Source: Kitasatospora phosalacinea
Lineage (GTDB): Bacteria; Actinomycetota; Actinomycetes; Streptomycetales; Streptomycetaceae
Assembly: GCF_000716545.1 (NCBI RefSeq)
Contig: NZ_JNWZ01000008.1
Coordinates: forward strand, 1 to 64,000
Length of the DNA: 64,000 nt
Reading direction: 5' to 3'
Positions within the stretch are counted from its first letter, which is position 1, and every line of letters starts with the position of its first letter. The translations under genes and the position numbers were made by a program. The notes beneath the pieces were generated by a model. It made no database searches. It saw only the letters and a list, made by a program, of their open reading frames with translations, and had not been told where the DNA came from. Positions 1 to 11,789 of this stretch are shown one piece after another.

Positions 1-54
1 AGCGCCGATGGTACTGCAGGGGGGACCCTGTGGGAGAGTAGGACGCCGCCGAAC
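1..54 (+). rRNA. rrf: 5S ribosomal RNA, 3' end (partial)
   Basis: The first bases match the conserved 3' part of actinobacterial 5S rRNA: GCGCCGATGGTACTGC, a G-rich/C-rich helix arm, then GAGAGTAGGACGCCGCCGAAC. The 5' part and the 23S and 16S genes lie outside the window. A strong terminator follows 12 bases later, as expected for the end of an rrn operon. The exact mature 3' end is uncertain by a few bases. Confidence 0.9.
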
Positions 55-66
55 AATCATTGTGGG

Positions 67-100
67 AAAGCCCCCCGACGGGACGTCGGGGGGCTTTCTC
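67..100 (+). terminator. Rho-independent terminator of the rrn operon
   Basis: A 14-bp stem (AAAGCCCCCCGACG paired with CGTCGGGGGGCTTT, loop GGA) is followed by a T-containing tail (TTTCTC). It lies just after the 5S rRNA end and just before the next gene, so it closes the rRNA transcript. Confidence 0.92.
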
Positions 101-133
101 GCGTTTCCGGGACGGTGCGGGTAGCCTGCGCCA

Positions 134-1015
134 ATGCAGAACCTGACGTTGACGTGGCAAACCTCGGCCGCTGCCTCTGCGGCGCTGTACGCTGCGGCGT
201 TCACCGTCAGGCGGGGGGTGGCCCGGCGGGCCGGCGAGGAGGGGCGGCGGCGTCGGGCGGGGGCGGTGGCGGACGTGTTGCGGGAGGCGGGGACGCTGCT
301 GGCGTTGTTCGCGCTGTGGCAGGTGGTGGGGCACCTGTCGCTGATGGGGACGGATCACGCGTTGGAGCGGGCGGAGTGGATCCACCGGACGGAGGGGGAG
401 TTCGGGTTGCCGGACGAGGTGTCCTGGCAGCGGACGGTGGTGGGGCATCCGTGGCTGGTGCGGGGGGCGAACTACTACTACGCGACGATGCACTTCGGCG
501 TGATGCTGGTGGTGCTGCTGTGGCTGTTCCTGCGGCACCGGGCGCGGTACGCGTGGGTGCGGACGACGGTGGTGGCGACGACCGCGGTGTGCCTGCTGAT
601 CCAGTTCGTTCCGGTGGCGCCGCCGCGGATGCTGCCGGGGAACGGGTTCGTCGACCTGGCGGAGCAGTACGGGCAGTCGGTGTACGGCAGCGCGGTGGCG
701 GGGGTGGTGGCGGACCAGCTGTCGGCGATGCCGTCGGTGCACGTGGCCTGGTGCGTGATCGTGGCGGTGGCGGTGGTCTCGGTGGCGCGCGGGCCGTGGC
801 GGTGGCTGGTGGTGCTGCACCCGTTGGTGACGGTGTGGGTGGTGGTGGTGACGGCGAACCACTTCTGGGCGGACGGCCTGGTCGCGGTGGCGATCCTGCT
901 GACCGTGTACCTGGTGCAGGCGGCGGTGTCGGGGTGGCGGCAGAAGGAGGACGCGGTGCTGGCCGTGGCGGAGGAGTCGGGGGAGCGGGAGCGCAGCGCG
1001 GTCCGGCAGGGCTGA
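134..1015 (+). CDS. PAP2-family integral membrane phosphatase/phosphotransferase
   Basis: A 293-aa protein with about six hydrophobic segments. The core motifs of the inositolphosphotransferase-like PAP2 branch are visible: PPRML near residue 159, SAMPSVHVAW near 197 (PSxH, catalytic His) and ANHFWADG near 239 (the second catalytic His and Asp). Such enzymes act on lipid phosphates or transfer phospho-head groups at the membrane; the substrate cannot be read from sequence. No ribosome binding site precedes the ATG, but TAGCCT ends 6 nt upstream, so the message is probably leaderless. The next gene is convergent and only 13 bp away. Confidence 0.8.
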   Translation: MQNLTLTWQTSAAASAALYAAAFTVRRGVARRAGEEGRRRRAGAVADVLREAGTLLALFALWQVVGHLSLMGTDHALERAEWIHRTEGEFGLPDEVSWQRTVVGHPWLVRGANYYYATMHFGVMLVVLLWLFLRHRARYAWVRTTVVATTAVCLLIQFVPVAPPRMLPGNGFVDLAEQYGQSVYGSAVAGVVADQLSAMPSVHVAWCVIVAVAVVSVARGPWRWLVVLHPLVTVWVVVVTANHFWADGLVAVAILLTVYLVQAAVSGWRQKEDAVLAVAEESGERERSAVRQG

Positions 1016-1028
1016 TGAGGGCGGGCGC

Positions 1029-1904
1029 TCAGTCGGACTGGGCGGAGAACAGGGCTTCGGCGAGCGCGGTGCGGTAGTAGTGGCCGGGGGTGGTGGTGCC
1101 GGCGATCAGCCGGGCGCCGAGCAGGACGTTGAGGTGGTCGTCGACGGCGGCCGGGGCGAGGCCGGTGAGGGCGGCCAGCTGGGTGGTGTCGCGCGGGCGG
1201 TCGAGGGCGGCCAGGAGCGCGGCGCGGGCGCTGCCGAGCAGGCGGCCCAGGCTGGCGGGCGGGGTGTGCGGACCGGGGGCGGGGGCGGCGGAGGTCGGGT
1301 AGACGACGGCGACGCGGGTGTGCGACTCGTCCGGGCAGAGCCAGCCGTGGCGGGCGCTGGTGGGGACGAACAGCAGCTCGGGGTCGGAGCGCGGGTGCGG
1401 GGGGAGCCCGGGGGCGGTGAGGCGGAGGCGGCCGTCGGGGAGCCAGCGGTGCTGCGGGCCGAGTTGGGGGAGGGCGGCGGGCCAGCCGTGCCGCGCGGCG
1501 CGTTCCCGGCGGGTGGTGAGGTCGGTGCGGAAGGCGCGCAGACGGGCGGGCCACTCGGGGCGGACGACGTGCTGCCACGTCCAGTCGAGGAGTTCGGCGA
1601 GCGCGGGGGGCAGGCCGGCGGTGGTGAGGTCGAGCAGGCGGGGGTCGGCGTCCGGGTCGGGGACGGGCAGGCGCAGGGCGGCGGGCCAGTCGGCGGGGTG
1701 GCGGGGGGTGAGCCAGGGGGCGGTCTGCGGGGTGGTCGCGAGGTGGGCCCGGAAGGCGGGTTGGTGAGTGGCGAGCCAGCTGCGGCGCCAGGGTTCGGGG
1801 CGGATCTCGGCGAGGATGCCGACCGCGGCGACCGTCTCGACCAGGGGCGAGAGCGCGAAACGGCATGCGGCGAGGGACTCCGCGCCCACCAGCCAGTCAC
1901 CCAT
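1029..1904 (-). CDS. ArsR-like winged-helix transcriptional regulator
   Basis: A 291-aa protein. The N-terminal two-thirds is a Trp- and Pro-rich region of unknown fold. The C-terminal segment (about 205-280) reads as a winged helix: LLGSARAALLAAL, then DTTQLAALTGLAPAAVDDHL and a wing ending GHYYRTA. This fits the long ArsR-type regulators common in Streptomyces. The start at 1904 is chosen because GGAGGGGGGC lies just upstream; an earlier in-frame start at 1934 would add ten residues. The ligand and targets are unknown. It is convergent with the PAP2 gene. Confidence 0.65.
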   Translation of the reverse strand: MGDWLVGAESLAACRFALSPLVETVAAVGILAEIRPEPWRRSWLATHQPAFRAHLATTPQTAPWLTPRHPADWPAALRLPVPDPDADPRLLDLTTAGLPPALAELLDWTWQHVVRPEWPARLRAFRTDLTTRRERAARHGWPAALPQLGPQHRWLPDGRLRLTAPGLPPHPRSDPELLFVPTSARHGWLCPDESHTRVAVVYPTSAAPAPGPHTPPASLGRLLGSARAALLAALDRPRDTTQLAALTGLAPAAVDDHLNVLLGARLIAGTTTPGHYYRTALAEALFSAQSD

Positions 1905-2039
1905 GCGCCCCCCTCCGCACGCAGACAGTAGCAACCGGAGGTGAACGGGGCAGGGGATTGCGGGAGGTGCGGGGTGGACGGGAGTGGTGGCCGGCGCGGA
2001 GCGGCTCGCGTCCGGCCGCCGCTCCCGTCCACCCGGCGG

Positions 2040-2318
2040 TCAGCCGAGGCGGCGGCGCAGGCCCCAGGAAGTGAGGGCGGCGAGGGCCGCGTAGAGGGAG
2101 GCGTCCTGGACGACGAAGCCGACCCGGGGGAGGTGGCCGGGCGGGGCGTCCAGCACCTCGATGGTGCCCTCGGCGGGGTTGATCGTGACCTTGGCCGCGG
2201 CGTCCTTGACCTCGGGCAGCCGGTCCCCTCGGACAGCAGCCCCGGGCGCAGGGCCTGCCGCACCTGGTGGACCAGTTGCAGGCAGGGGGCGACGCCGGAG
2301 CGGGAGTTGACCTGCGGA
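2040..2318 (-). pseudogene. Frameshifted, 5'-truncated remnant of a conserved actinobacterial protein
   Basis: Two reading frames join into one plausible protein. One frame reads VNSRSGVAPCLQLVHQV and on to LRPGLLSEG. After a shift at about 2225-2230 the next frame continues DRLPEVKDAAAKVTINP, then EVLDAPPGHLPRVGFVVQDA, and ends SWGLRRRLG. The junction base string GAGGGGACCGG is explained by the loss of one base (expected GAGGGNGACCGG). No start codon with a ribosome binding site precedes it; the 5' side runs straight into a strong hairpin at 2323. I do not recognise the family with confidence. Composition is like the neighbours, so this looks like local decay. A sequencing error could explain the shift but not the missing 5' end. 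Confidence 0.5.
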
Positions 2319-2322
2319 CATG

Positions 2323-2362
2323 CCGGAGCCCGGGCGCCGTGGGGGTGGCGTCCGGGCTCCGG
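2323..2362 (-). terminator. Strong hairpin terminator downstream of the acetate-transporter gene
   Basis: A 16-bp near-perfect inverted repeat (CCGGAGCCCGGGCGCC against GGCGTCCGGGCTCCGG, one G-U pair, 8-nt loop). It lies about 40 bases beyond the stop of the minus-strand transporter gene and separates it from the remnant gene. There is no clear T-tract, which is common for Streptomyces terminators. Confidence 0.7.
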
Positions 2363-2403
2363 GGCGAGCGGTGGTGCGTGAACTACCGCGCCGTGGGGGG
2401 CGG

Positions 2404-2958
2404 TTACCTGACCGGGAGGGCCACCCGGCCCCAGCGGCCACCGGTCAGTTCGGCGGTGGCGGAGTACCACGCGGCCAGGCCGGCCGCGGCGGCGATCCAG
2501 CCGCCGACCTTGCCCCAGCCGGAGGCGTCGCTGAACACCCCGATGGCGCTGAGCACCAGGGAGACGGTCAGCAGGCCGTACACCGCGCGGGTGAGCAGAC
2601 CGGCGCCCCAGGCGGCGGCGGTGAGGGTGAGCGCCAGCAGCGCCCACAGCAGCAGGAACAGGCCCGCGGTGTTCTTGCCGGCCGGGCCGGCGGCGGCCCA
2701 GGTCGCCCAGAAGGCGCCCAGGACGGTGAACGCGGTGCCGCTGAAGCGGTCGCCGCCGCGGAACTGCCAGAGGCCGGCGACGAACAGCGTCACGCCGCCG
2801 ACCAGGTTGGCCAGCGGGGAGGCGCCGCCGGCCGAGGTGCCGCTGAGGACACCCGTGCCGAGCAGGCCGTACGCCAGCAGAGTCAGACCGAGGGCCAGGT
2901 AACCGAGCGGACCCGCGTCAGCGGATCGGGCGTTCGCCCCGGAGGCTTCATTGCTCAC
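2404..2958 (-). CDS. GPR1/FUN34/YaaH (SatP-type) acetate uptake transporter
   Basis: A 184-aa protein of six short hydrophobic helices. It opens with PLGYLALGLTLLAYGLLG, the small-residue first helix typical of the GPR1/FUN34/YaaH family, followed by the GGVTLFVAGLWQFRGGDRFS segment that matches the family's GLWQF-type signature. Members such as SatP transport acetate, succinate or ammonium-linked acetate across the inner membrane. The ATG is preceded by AAAGGAGCC. It appears monocistronic, with its own terminator at 2323-2362. The substrate is inferred from family only. Confidence 0.85.
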   Translation of the reverse strand: MSNEASGANARSADAGPLGYLALGLTLLAYGLLGTGVLSGTSAGGASPLANLVGGVTLFVAGLWQFRGGDRFSGTAFTVLGAFWATWAAAGPAGKNTAGLFLLLWALLALTLTAAAWGAGLLTRAVYGLLTVSLVLSAIGVFSDASGWGKVGGWIAAAAGLAAWYSATAELTGGRWGRVALPVR

Positions 2959-3297
2959 CGGAGGCTCCTTTCACTCTGCGCCAGGGCATGGCGAGATCAC
3001 GGTGAAAAGTGGGTGTGTGCGAGGTGGTGCCGGGTGCCGGGTCGTGGACGCACCGGAGAGAGGGTGCGGCGGCTGCGGCGAATGAGAGAGCCGGCGGCGC
3101 GGCCGCCGGTCATGCCCTCCGGGGTGGGAGCCCCCGGTGCTTACGGTGTACCCGGCGCCCGGCCCTTGTACCCTTGTGAATCACGCAGGATGAGCAAGTG
3201 TGAGCAAACCGTGACCAGTTCGGGGCCGGGCCCGCCCGGTTGCGACACCGCCCGGTCCCGGTCCCGGTCCCGGCGCCTGCCCGGCCCCGGCGCCCGG
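2959..3297. other. Intergenic region between acetate transporter and osaC
   Basis: 339 bp without a convincing gene. It holds the upstream region of the minus-strand transporter gene and the downstream region of osaC. Visible structures are a GC-rich hairpin (CCGGCGGCGCGGCCGCCGG, about 3091-3109) and a short microrepeat CGGTCC repeated three to four times near 3250-3272. The relatively AT-rich stretch 3160-3230 (CTTGTACCCTTGTGAATC) is the only part resembling a promoter, but no element could be assigned. Confidence 0.5.
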
Positions 3298-5850
3298 TCA
3301 GCCTTGGCGCTGGGTCGGGATCCGCAGGGTCAGGATCGCCATGTCGTCGGACGGCGGCTCGGGCGCGAAGCGCTCCACCGCCCGGTGCACCCGGGCCGCG
3401 ACCGCGCCCGCGGTCAGGCCCGCGCAGCCGGTCAGCACCTCGATCAGGCCGTCGTCGCCGAGCATCCGGCCGCCCTCCCGGCGCTCGGTCACGCCGTCCG
3501 TCACGCACAGCAGCACCTCGCCCGGGGCGAGCACCAACTCCTCGGCGGTCAGGTCGAGTTCTTCCATCACGCCGAGCAGCGGCTGCGGCGAGGCGGCCTG
3601 GTCGACCCGCCCGTCGGTGCGCAGCCGCAGCGGCAGCGGGTGGCCGGCGCAGACCAGCGACAGCACGGTCGAGCCGTCCTCGCGCGGCGTCAGCTCGCCG
3701 TACAGCAGGGTCAGGAAGCGGGCCCGGCTGCCCTCGTCCAGGATCGCCGCGTTCAGCCGGGTGAGGACCTGCGGGGCGCTCAGGCCCTCGCGGGCCAGCA
3801 GGCGCAGCGAGTTGCGGGCCAGGCCGGTGACCGAGGCGGCCTCCGGACCGGTGCCGCAGACGTCGCCGATCGCGAAGCCGTAGGTGCCCTCGCGGATCGG
3901 GAACAGGTCGTAGAAGTCGCCGCCGACCTCGTTGCCCTCGCCCGCGGCCTGGTAGAAGACCTCCACCTCGACGCCCGGGATCTTCGGCAGCTCCGGCGGC
4001 AGCAGGGCGCGCTGGAAGGCCTGGCTGGTGGCGGTGCGCTCGGAGTACAGGCGCGAGTTGTCCAGCGCCAGGGCGGCCCGGCGGGAGAGGTCCTCGCCGA
4101 GCTCCAGGATCTCCTGGCGGAACCGGACGCCGGGCCGGGTGCCGAGCACCAGCAGGCCGATCACCCGGTTGCGGGCGGACAGCGGCAGCACCACCGTCTC
4201 GCCGAGCTCCGCGCCCACCGGGTGCCCGATCGCCCGGGCGGTCTCGGCGGGCGCGTTCCACGGCCGGGCGCCGGGGCTGGGCTCCGCCTCGGGGGCGGGC
4301 GACTTGTCGAGCAGGGCGCGCAGCGCGTCGATCCGGTCCTCGTCCTCGTGCAGCACGAAGGCGAGTTCGGCGCCCGCCGCCTGGTCCGGCGTGGTGTAGA
4401 CGGCGCACCAGGAGGAGAGGGTGGGGACGGCCATCTGCGCCATCAGGGCGAGCGTCTGCCCGTGCTCCAGGGTGCCGGCCAGCAGGTCGGAGGCCTCCAC
4501 CAGGAAGGACAGCGAGCCGCGCCGCAGCCGCTCCAGCTCGCCCAGCCGGGCGCTCTCCAGGGCCAGCGCGATCCGGTCGGCGGCGAACTGCAGGCGCAGC
4601 GCGTCCTCGTTGTCGTAGCGGCCGGGGGCGGCCGCGGCCACCCCGAGCGAGCCGGTCAGCCTGCCCTCGACCTTGAGCGGGACGGTGATCAGCGAGCGCA
4701 GCTGGGTGCCGTCCAGCAGCGGGGCGGCGCCGGCCGGGCGGACCGCCAGGTCCTCGTGGACGGCGGGCAGCCGGGCCGAGTCGAAGCGGCCCGCGCCGGC
4801 GTCGATCGGCAGCCGGGAGAAGCGGCGGGACGGGCCGGCCAGGCCGGTGGCGGCGCGCAGCTCGAACTCGGTCTCGTCCTCGCTGGTGAGCAGCAGGTAG
4901 GAGGCGTCGGCGTCGAGCAGGTCGCGGGCGCGCTCGACGATGCGCTGCAGCAGGCTGGACAGGTCGTCGGGGGAGACCGGGCCGACCAGCAGGTCCAGCG
5001 GCTCGACGGCGGTGGCGGCGCCCTCCGCGGCGCCCGGGGTGCCGGGGGAGCGCAGCACCGCGCGGTCGGCCTCCCGCACCAGCACGCAGGCCACCGTCGG
5101 GGTGCCCTCGCTGTCGCGCAGCCGCACGTGCGTGCCGTACACCTCCTGCACCGCGCCGTCGCCGCCGCGCACCGCGTACGAGCCCTCCCAGCGGGCCAGC
5201 CGCAGGGTGTCGCCGAGGCCGAGCCCGGGGGTCTGCGGCCAGACCGCCAGCTCGGCCCAGGGGCGGCCGAACACGGCGTCCGCCGGCCGGTGGAAGAGCG
5301 ACTCGGCGTCGGCGTTCCAGTGCCGCACCCGGCCCTGGTCGTCGAGCTGCACCACGGCGACCCGCACCGGCCCGTCCGCGGCCGGGAGCTCGCCGCCGGG
5401 CAGGCTGGGCAGCGCGTACCGGGTGCCGGGGCGCTGCTCGGGCAGGGCGAGGCGGAACCACACGGTCTTGCGGCCGGCCGCGTACTCCACGCCCCAACTG
5501 CTGGACAGCGCCGAGCACATCAGTAGGCCGCGGCCGCCCTCGCCGTCCGGGTCGGCGTACCGCTCCGAGTTCATCGTCACGTTGGCGAAGGACGGCAGGC
5601 CGCGCTCCGGGTGCCGGTCGCTGACCTCGATCCGGACGGTGTCCTCCTCGCGCAGGCAGGCCACCTCGGCGGCCGTCCCGGCGTGCACCACCGCGTTGGT
5701 GACCAGCTCGCTGACCAGCACCACGGCGTCGTCCACCACCTCCGGCACGCCCCACCCGAGCAGGGCGTCCCGGACGAAGCCGCGGGCCGCGGCGGCCGAC
5801 CGGTCGACCGGTTCGAAGGTGGCGGCTGCGCGCGCGGTGACCACGGCCAC
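3298..5850 (-). CDS. osaC: OsaC-type anti-sigma kinase / PAS / GAF / PP2C phosphatase regulator
   Basis: An 850-aa soluble multidomain protein. Residues about 10-135 are an RsbW-like HATPase (LVSELVTNAVVHAGTAAEV, later GRGLLMCSAL). About 165-270 is a PAS domain (HWNADAESLFHRPADAVFGR). About 290-440 and 460-600 are GAF domains (LDADASYLLL and neighbours). About 620-850 is a SpoIIE/PP2C phosphatase (NEVGGDFYDLF, GDVCGTGPEAA, CVTDGVTERR, PSDDMAILTL). This order matches S. coelicolor OsaC, described as returning SigB activity to its resting level after osmotic stress. It is divergent from osaA, as in that organism. The GTG start at 5850 has AGAGGAG just upstream. Naming rests on architecture and context. 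Confidence 0.85.
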   Translation of the reverse strand: MAVVTARAAATFEPVDRSAAAARGFVRDALLGWGVPEVVDDAVVLVSELVTNAVVHAGTAAEVACLREEDTVRIEVSDRHPERGLPSFANVTMNSERYADPDGEGGRGLLMCSALSSSWGVEYAAGRKTVWFRLALPEQRPGTRYALPSLPGGELPAADGPVRVAVVQLDDQGRVRHWNADAESLFHRPADAVFGRPWAELAVWPQTPGLGLGDTLRLARWEGSYAVRGGDGAVQEVYGTHVRLRDSEGTPTVACVLVREADRAVLRSPGTPGAAEGAATAVEPLDLLVGPVSPDDLSSLLQRIVERARDLLDADASYLLLTSEDETEFELRAATGLAGPSRRFSRLPIDAGAGRFDSARLPAVHEDLAVRPAGAAPLLDGTQLRSLITVPLKVEGRLTGSLGVAAAAPGRYDNEDALRLQFAADRIALALESARLGELERLRRGSLSFLVEASDLLAGTLEHGQTLALMAQMAVPTLSSWCAVYTTPDQAAGAELAFVLHEDEDRIDALRALLDKSPAPEAEPSPGARPWNAPAETARAIGHPVGAELGETVVLPLSARNRVIGLLVLGTRPGVRFRQEILELGEDLSRRAALALDNSRLYSERTATSQAFQRALLPPELPKIPGVEVEVFYQAAGEGNEVGGDFYDLFPIREGTYGFAIGDVCGTGPEAASVTGLARNSLRLLAREGLSAPQVLTRLNAAILDEGSRARFLTLLYGELTPREDGSTVLSLVCAGHPLPLRLRTDGRVDQAASPQPLLGVMEELDLTAEELVLAPGEVLLCVTDGVTERREGGRMLGDDGLIEVLTGCAGLTAGAVAARVHRAVERFAPEPPSDDMAILTLRIPTQRQG

Positions 5851-6201
5851 GGCTCCTCTGCTGCTGGTCCGGCGGACGGTTCGGGACGGTGCACGGGCGG
5901 TGCGGCGGACGCTGGGGGACGCCGCCCGAGCCCGGTGCGGCCCTCCACCCTACTTTCCGGTTGGTACCCAGTGGGCCCGGGGCGCCGAAACAGGCCCCGG
6001 GGAGTGATTTCGTTCACCACTTTCCCTGCTCGCCGGGAAAACCCTCCGCAACCGGTCCGACACCGGATGCCAGTGCTGTCACACTGGGGGGTCCGCGTGC
6101 CGTCACCGCCGCAGTACGGTCGAACGGGACGGCGCGGGAGCGACGGCCGGACGCCTCTCCTCCCGCGGCGGTGAACCGAGTCAGGACCTGGGAGGGCCCC
6201 G
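5851..6201. promoter_or_regulatory. Divergent osaC-osaA control region
   Basis: 351 bp between two divergent genes of one stress system, with no gene inside. On the minus strand, upstream of osaC, a GGGTAC hexamer (5964-5969) is preceded by GTTT (5988-5991) with an 18-nt spacer. This resembles the Streptomyces SigB promoter (GNNT then GGGTAC), but the spacer is longer than the usual 14-16. On the plus strand, GGGAGGG (6190-6196) serves the TTG start of osaA. No HrdB-type promoter stands out. Confidence 0.4.
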
Positions 6202-10830
<4,629 letters not shown>

Positions 10831-10933
10831 CCGCCACCCGCGGGGGCCCCTCCCGGCTGGCCCCCGCGGCCGGGAACCCGGTAGGGTCACCGGTCGTTGC
10901 CAACAGTGACCGGACGGTGACGCCCGGCACCGG

Positions 10934-10956
10934 GCCTGTGGCGGGCGAGGGGGTAC
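10934..10956 (+). promoter_or_regulatory. SigB-like promoter element before osaB
   Basis: GGGTAC at 10951-10956 is preceded by GCCT (10934-10937) with a 13-nt spacer. The Streptomyces SigB consensus is GNNT, 14-16 nt, GGGTAC/T, so the -10 is perfect and the spacing slightly short. S. coelicolor osaB is known to depend on SigB. Transcription would begin near 10963, close to an ATG at 10964. Confidence 0.45.
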
Positions 10957-11035
10957 GGCTAGCATGACCGGGGCAGTGATGGGCGGCACGAAGGTGCCGG
11001 CCCTCGGGAAACAACCGGCAGGAGGGCGGGTCCTG

Positions 11036-11668
11036 GTGCAGAAGGCGAAGATCCTCCTGGTCGACGACCGTCCGGAGAACCTGCTCGCCCTGGAGGCGAT
11101 CCTCTCCGCGCTCGACCAGACCCTGGTGCGCGCCGCCTCCGGCGAGGAGGCGCTCAAAGCTCTGCTCACCGACGACTTCGCGGTGATCCTGCTGGACGTC
11201 CAGATGCCCGGCATGGACGGGTTCGAGACCGCCGCGCACATCAAGCGCCGGGAGCGGACCAGGGACATCCCGATCATCTTCCTGACCGCGATCAACCACG
11301 GCCCGCACCACACCTTCCGCGGCTACGCGGCCGGCGCGGTCGACTACATCTCCAAGCCCTTCGACCCGTGGGTGCTGCGGGCCAAGGTCTCCGTCTTCGT
11401 CGACCTGTACCAGAAGAACACCCAGCTGAAGGAGCAGGCCGCGCTGCTGCGCCTGCAACTGGAGGCGGGCGCCGAGCCGGCCATCGGCGGGGCGCTGCTG
11501 GGCGAGCTGTCGGCCCGGCTGGCCGCGGTCGAGGAGCAGGCCGAGGCGCTCACCAAGCAGCTGGAGGCGGGCTCCGACGGCCCCGCCGCGGCGACCGCCG
11601 CGCACCTGGAACGGAAGATCGCCGGCCTGCGCGGGGTGCTCGACGCACTGCGCCCCGGCTCCGGCTGA
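11036..11668 (+). CDS. osaB: OsaB-type osmoadaptation response regulator
   Basis: A 210-aa protein from the chosen GTG. An N-terminal receiver (KILLVDDRPENLLALEA, phospho-acceptor Asp54 in ILLDVQMPGMDG, FLTAINHG, SKPFDPWVL) is followed by a C-terminal coiled-coil region (about 125-210) with no DNA-binding domain, so it probably acts through protein contacts. This matches S. coelicolor OsaB, needed for growth under osmotic stress and for limiting antibiotic production. The GTG at 11036 has AGGAGG ten bases upstream. An in-frame ATG at 10964 sits right at the inferred SigB-type start point and could give a leaderless longer form. Confidence 0.88.
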   Translation: MQKAKILLVDDRPENLLALEAILSALDQTLVRAASGEEALKALLTDDFAVILLDVQMPGMDGFETAAHIKRRERTRDIPIIFLTAINHGPHHTFRGYAAGAVDYISKPFDPWVLRAKVSVFVDLYQKNTQLKEQAALLRLQLEAGAEPAIGGALLGELSARLAAVEEQAEALTKQLEAGSDGPAAATAAHLERKIAGLRGVLDALRPGSG

Positions 11669-11789
11669 CGGCCCGTCCACGTCATCCGTCCGGGTGGTTT
11701 CCGGGCGGTTGACGGCGCGTCGGCGACACAACCCGCCGAAGTGCGCCCGCGCATGTCCGCGGCCGGGGCGCGCCGGTAGGCTGCCCCCC

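Noticed and set aside
3249..3275. CGGTCC microrepeat as a functional element
   Set aside because: Short slippage-type repeat in a GC-rich gap after osaC with no partner structure.
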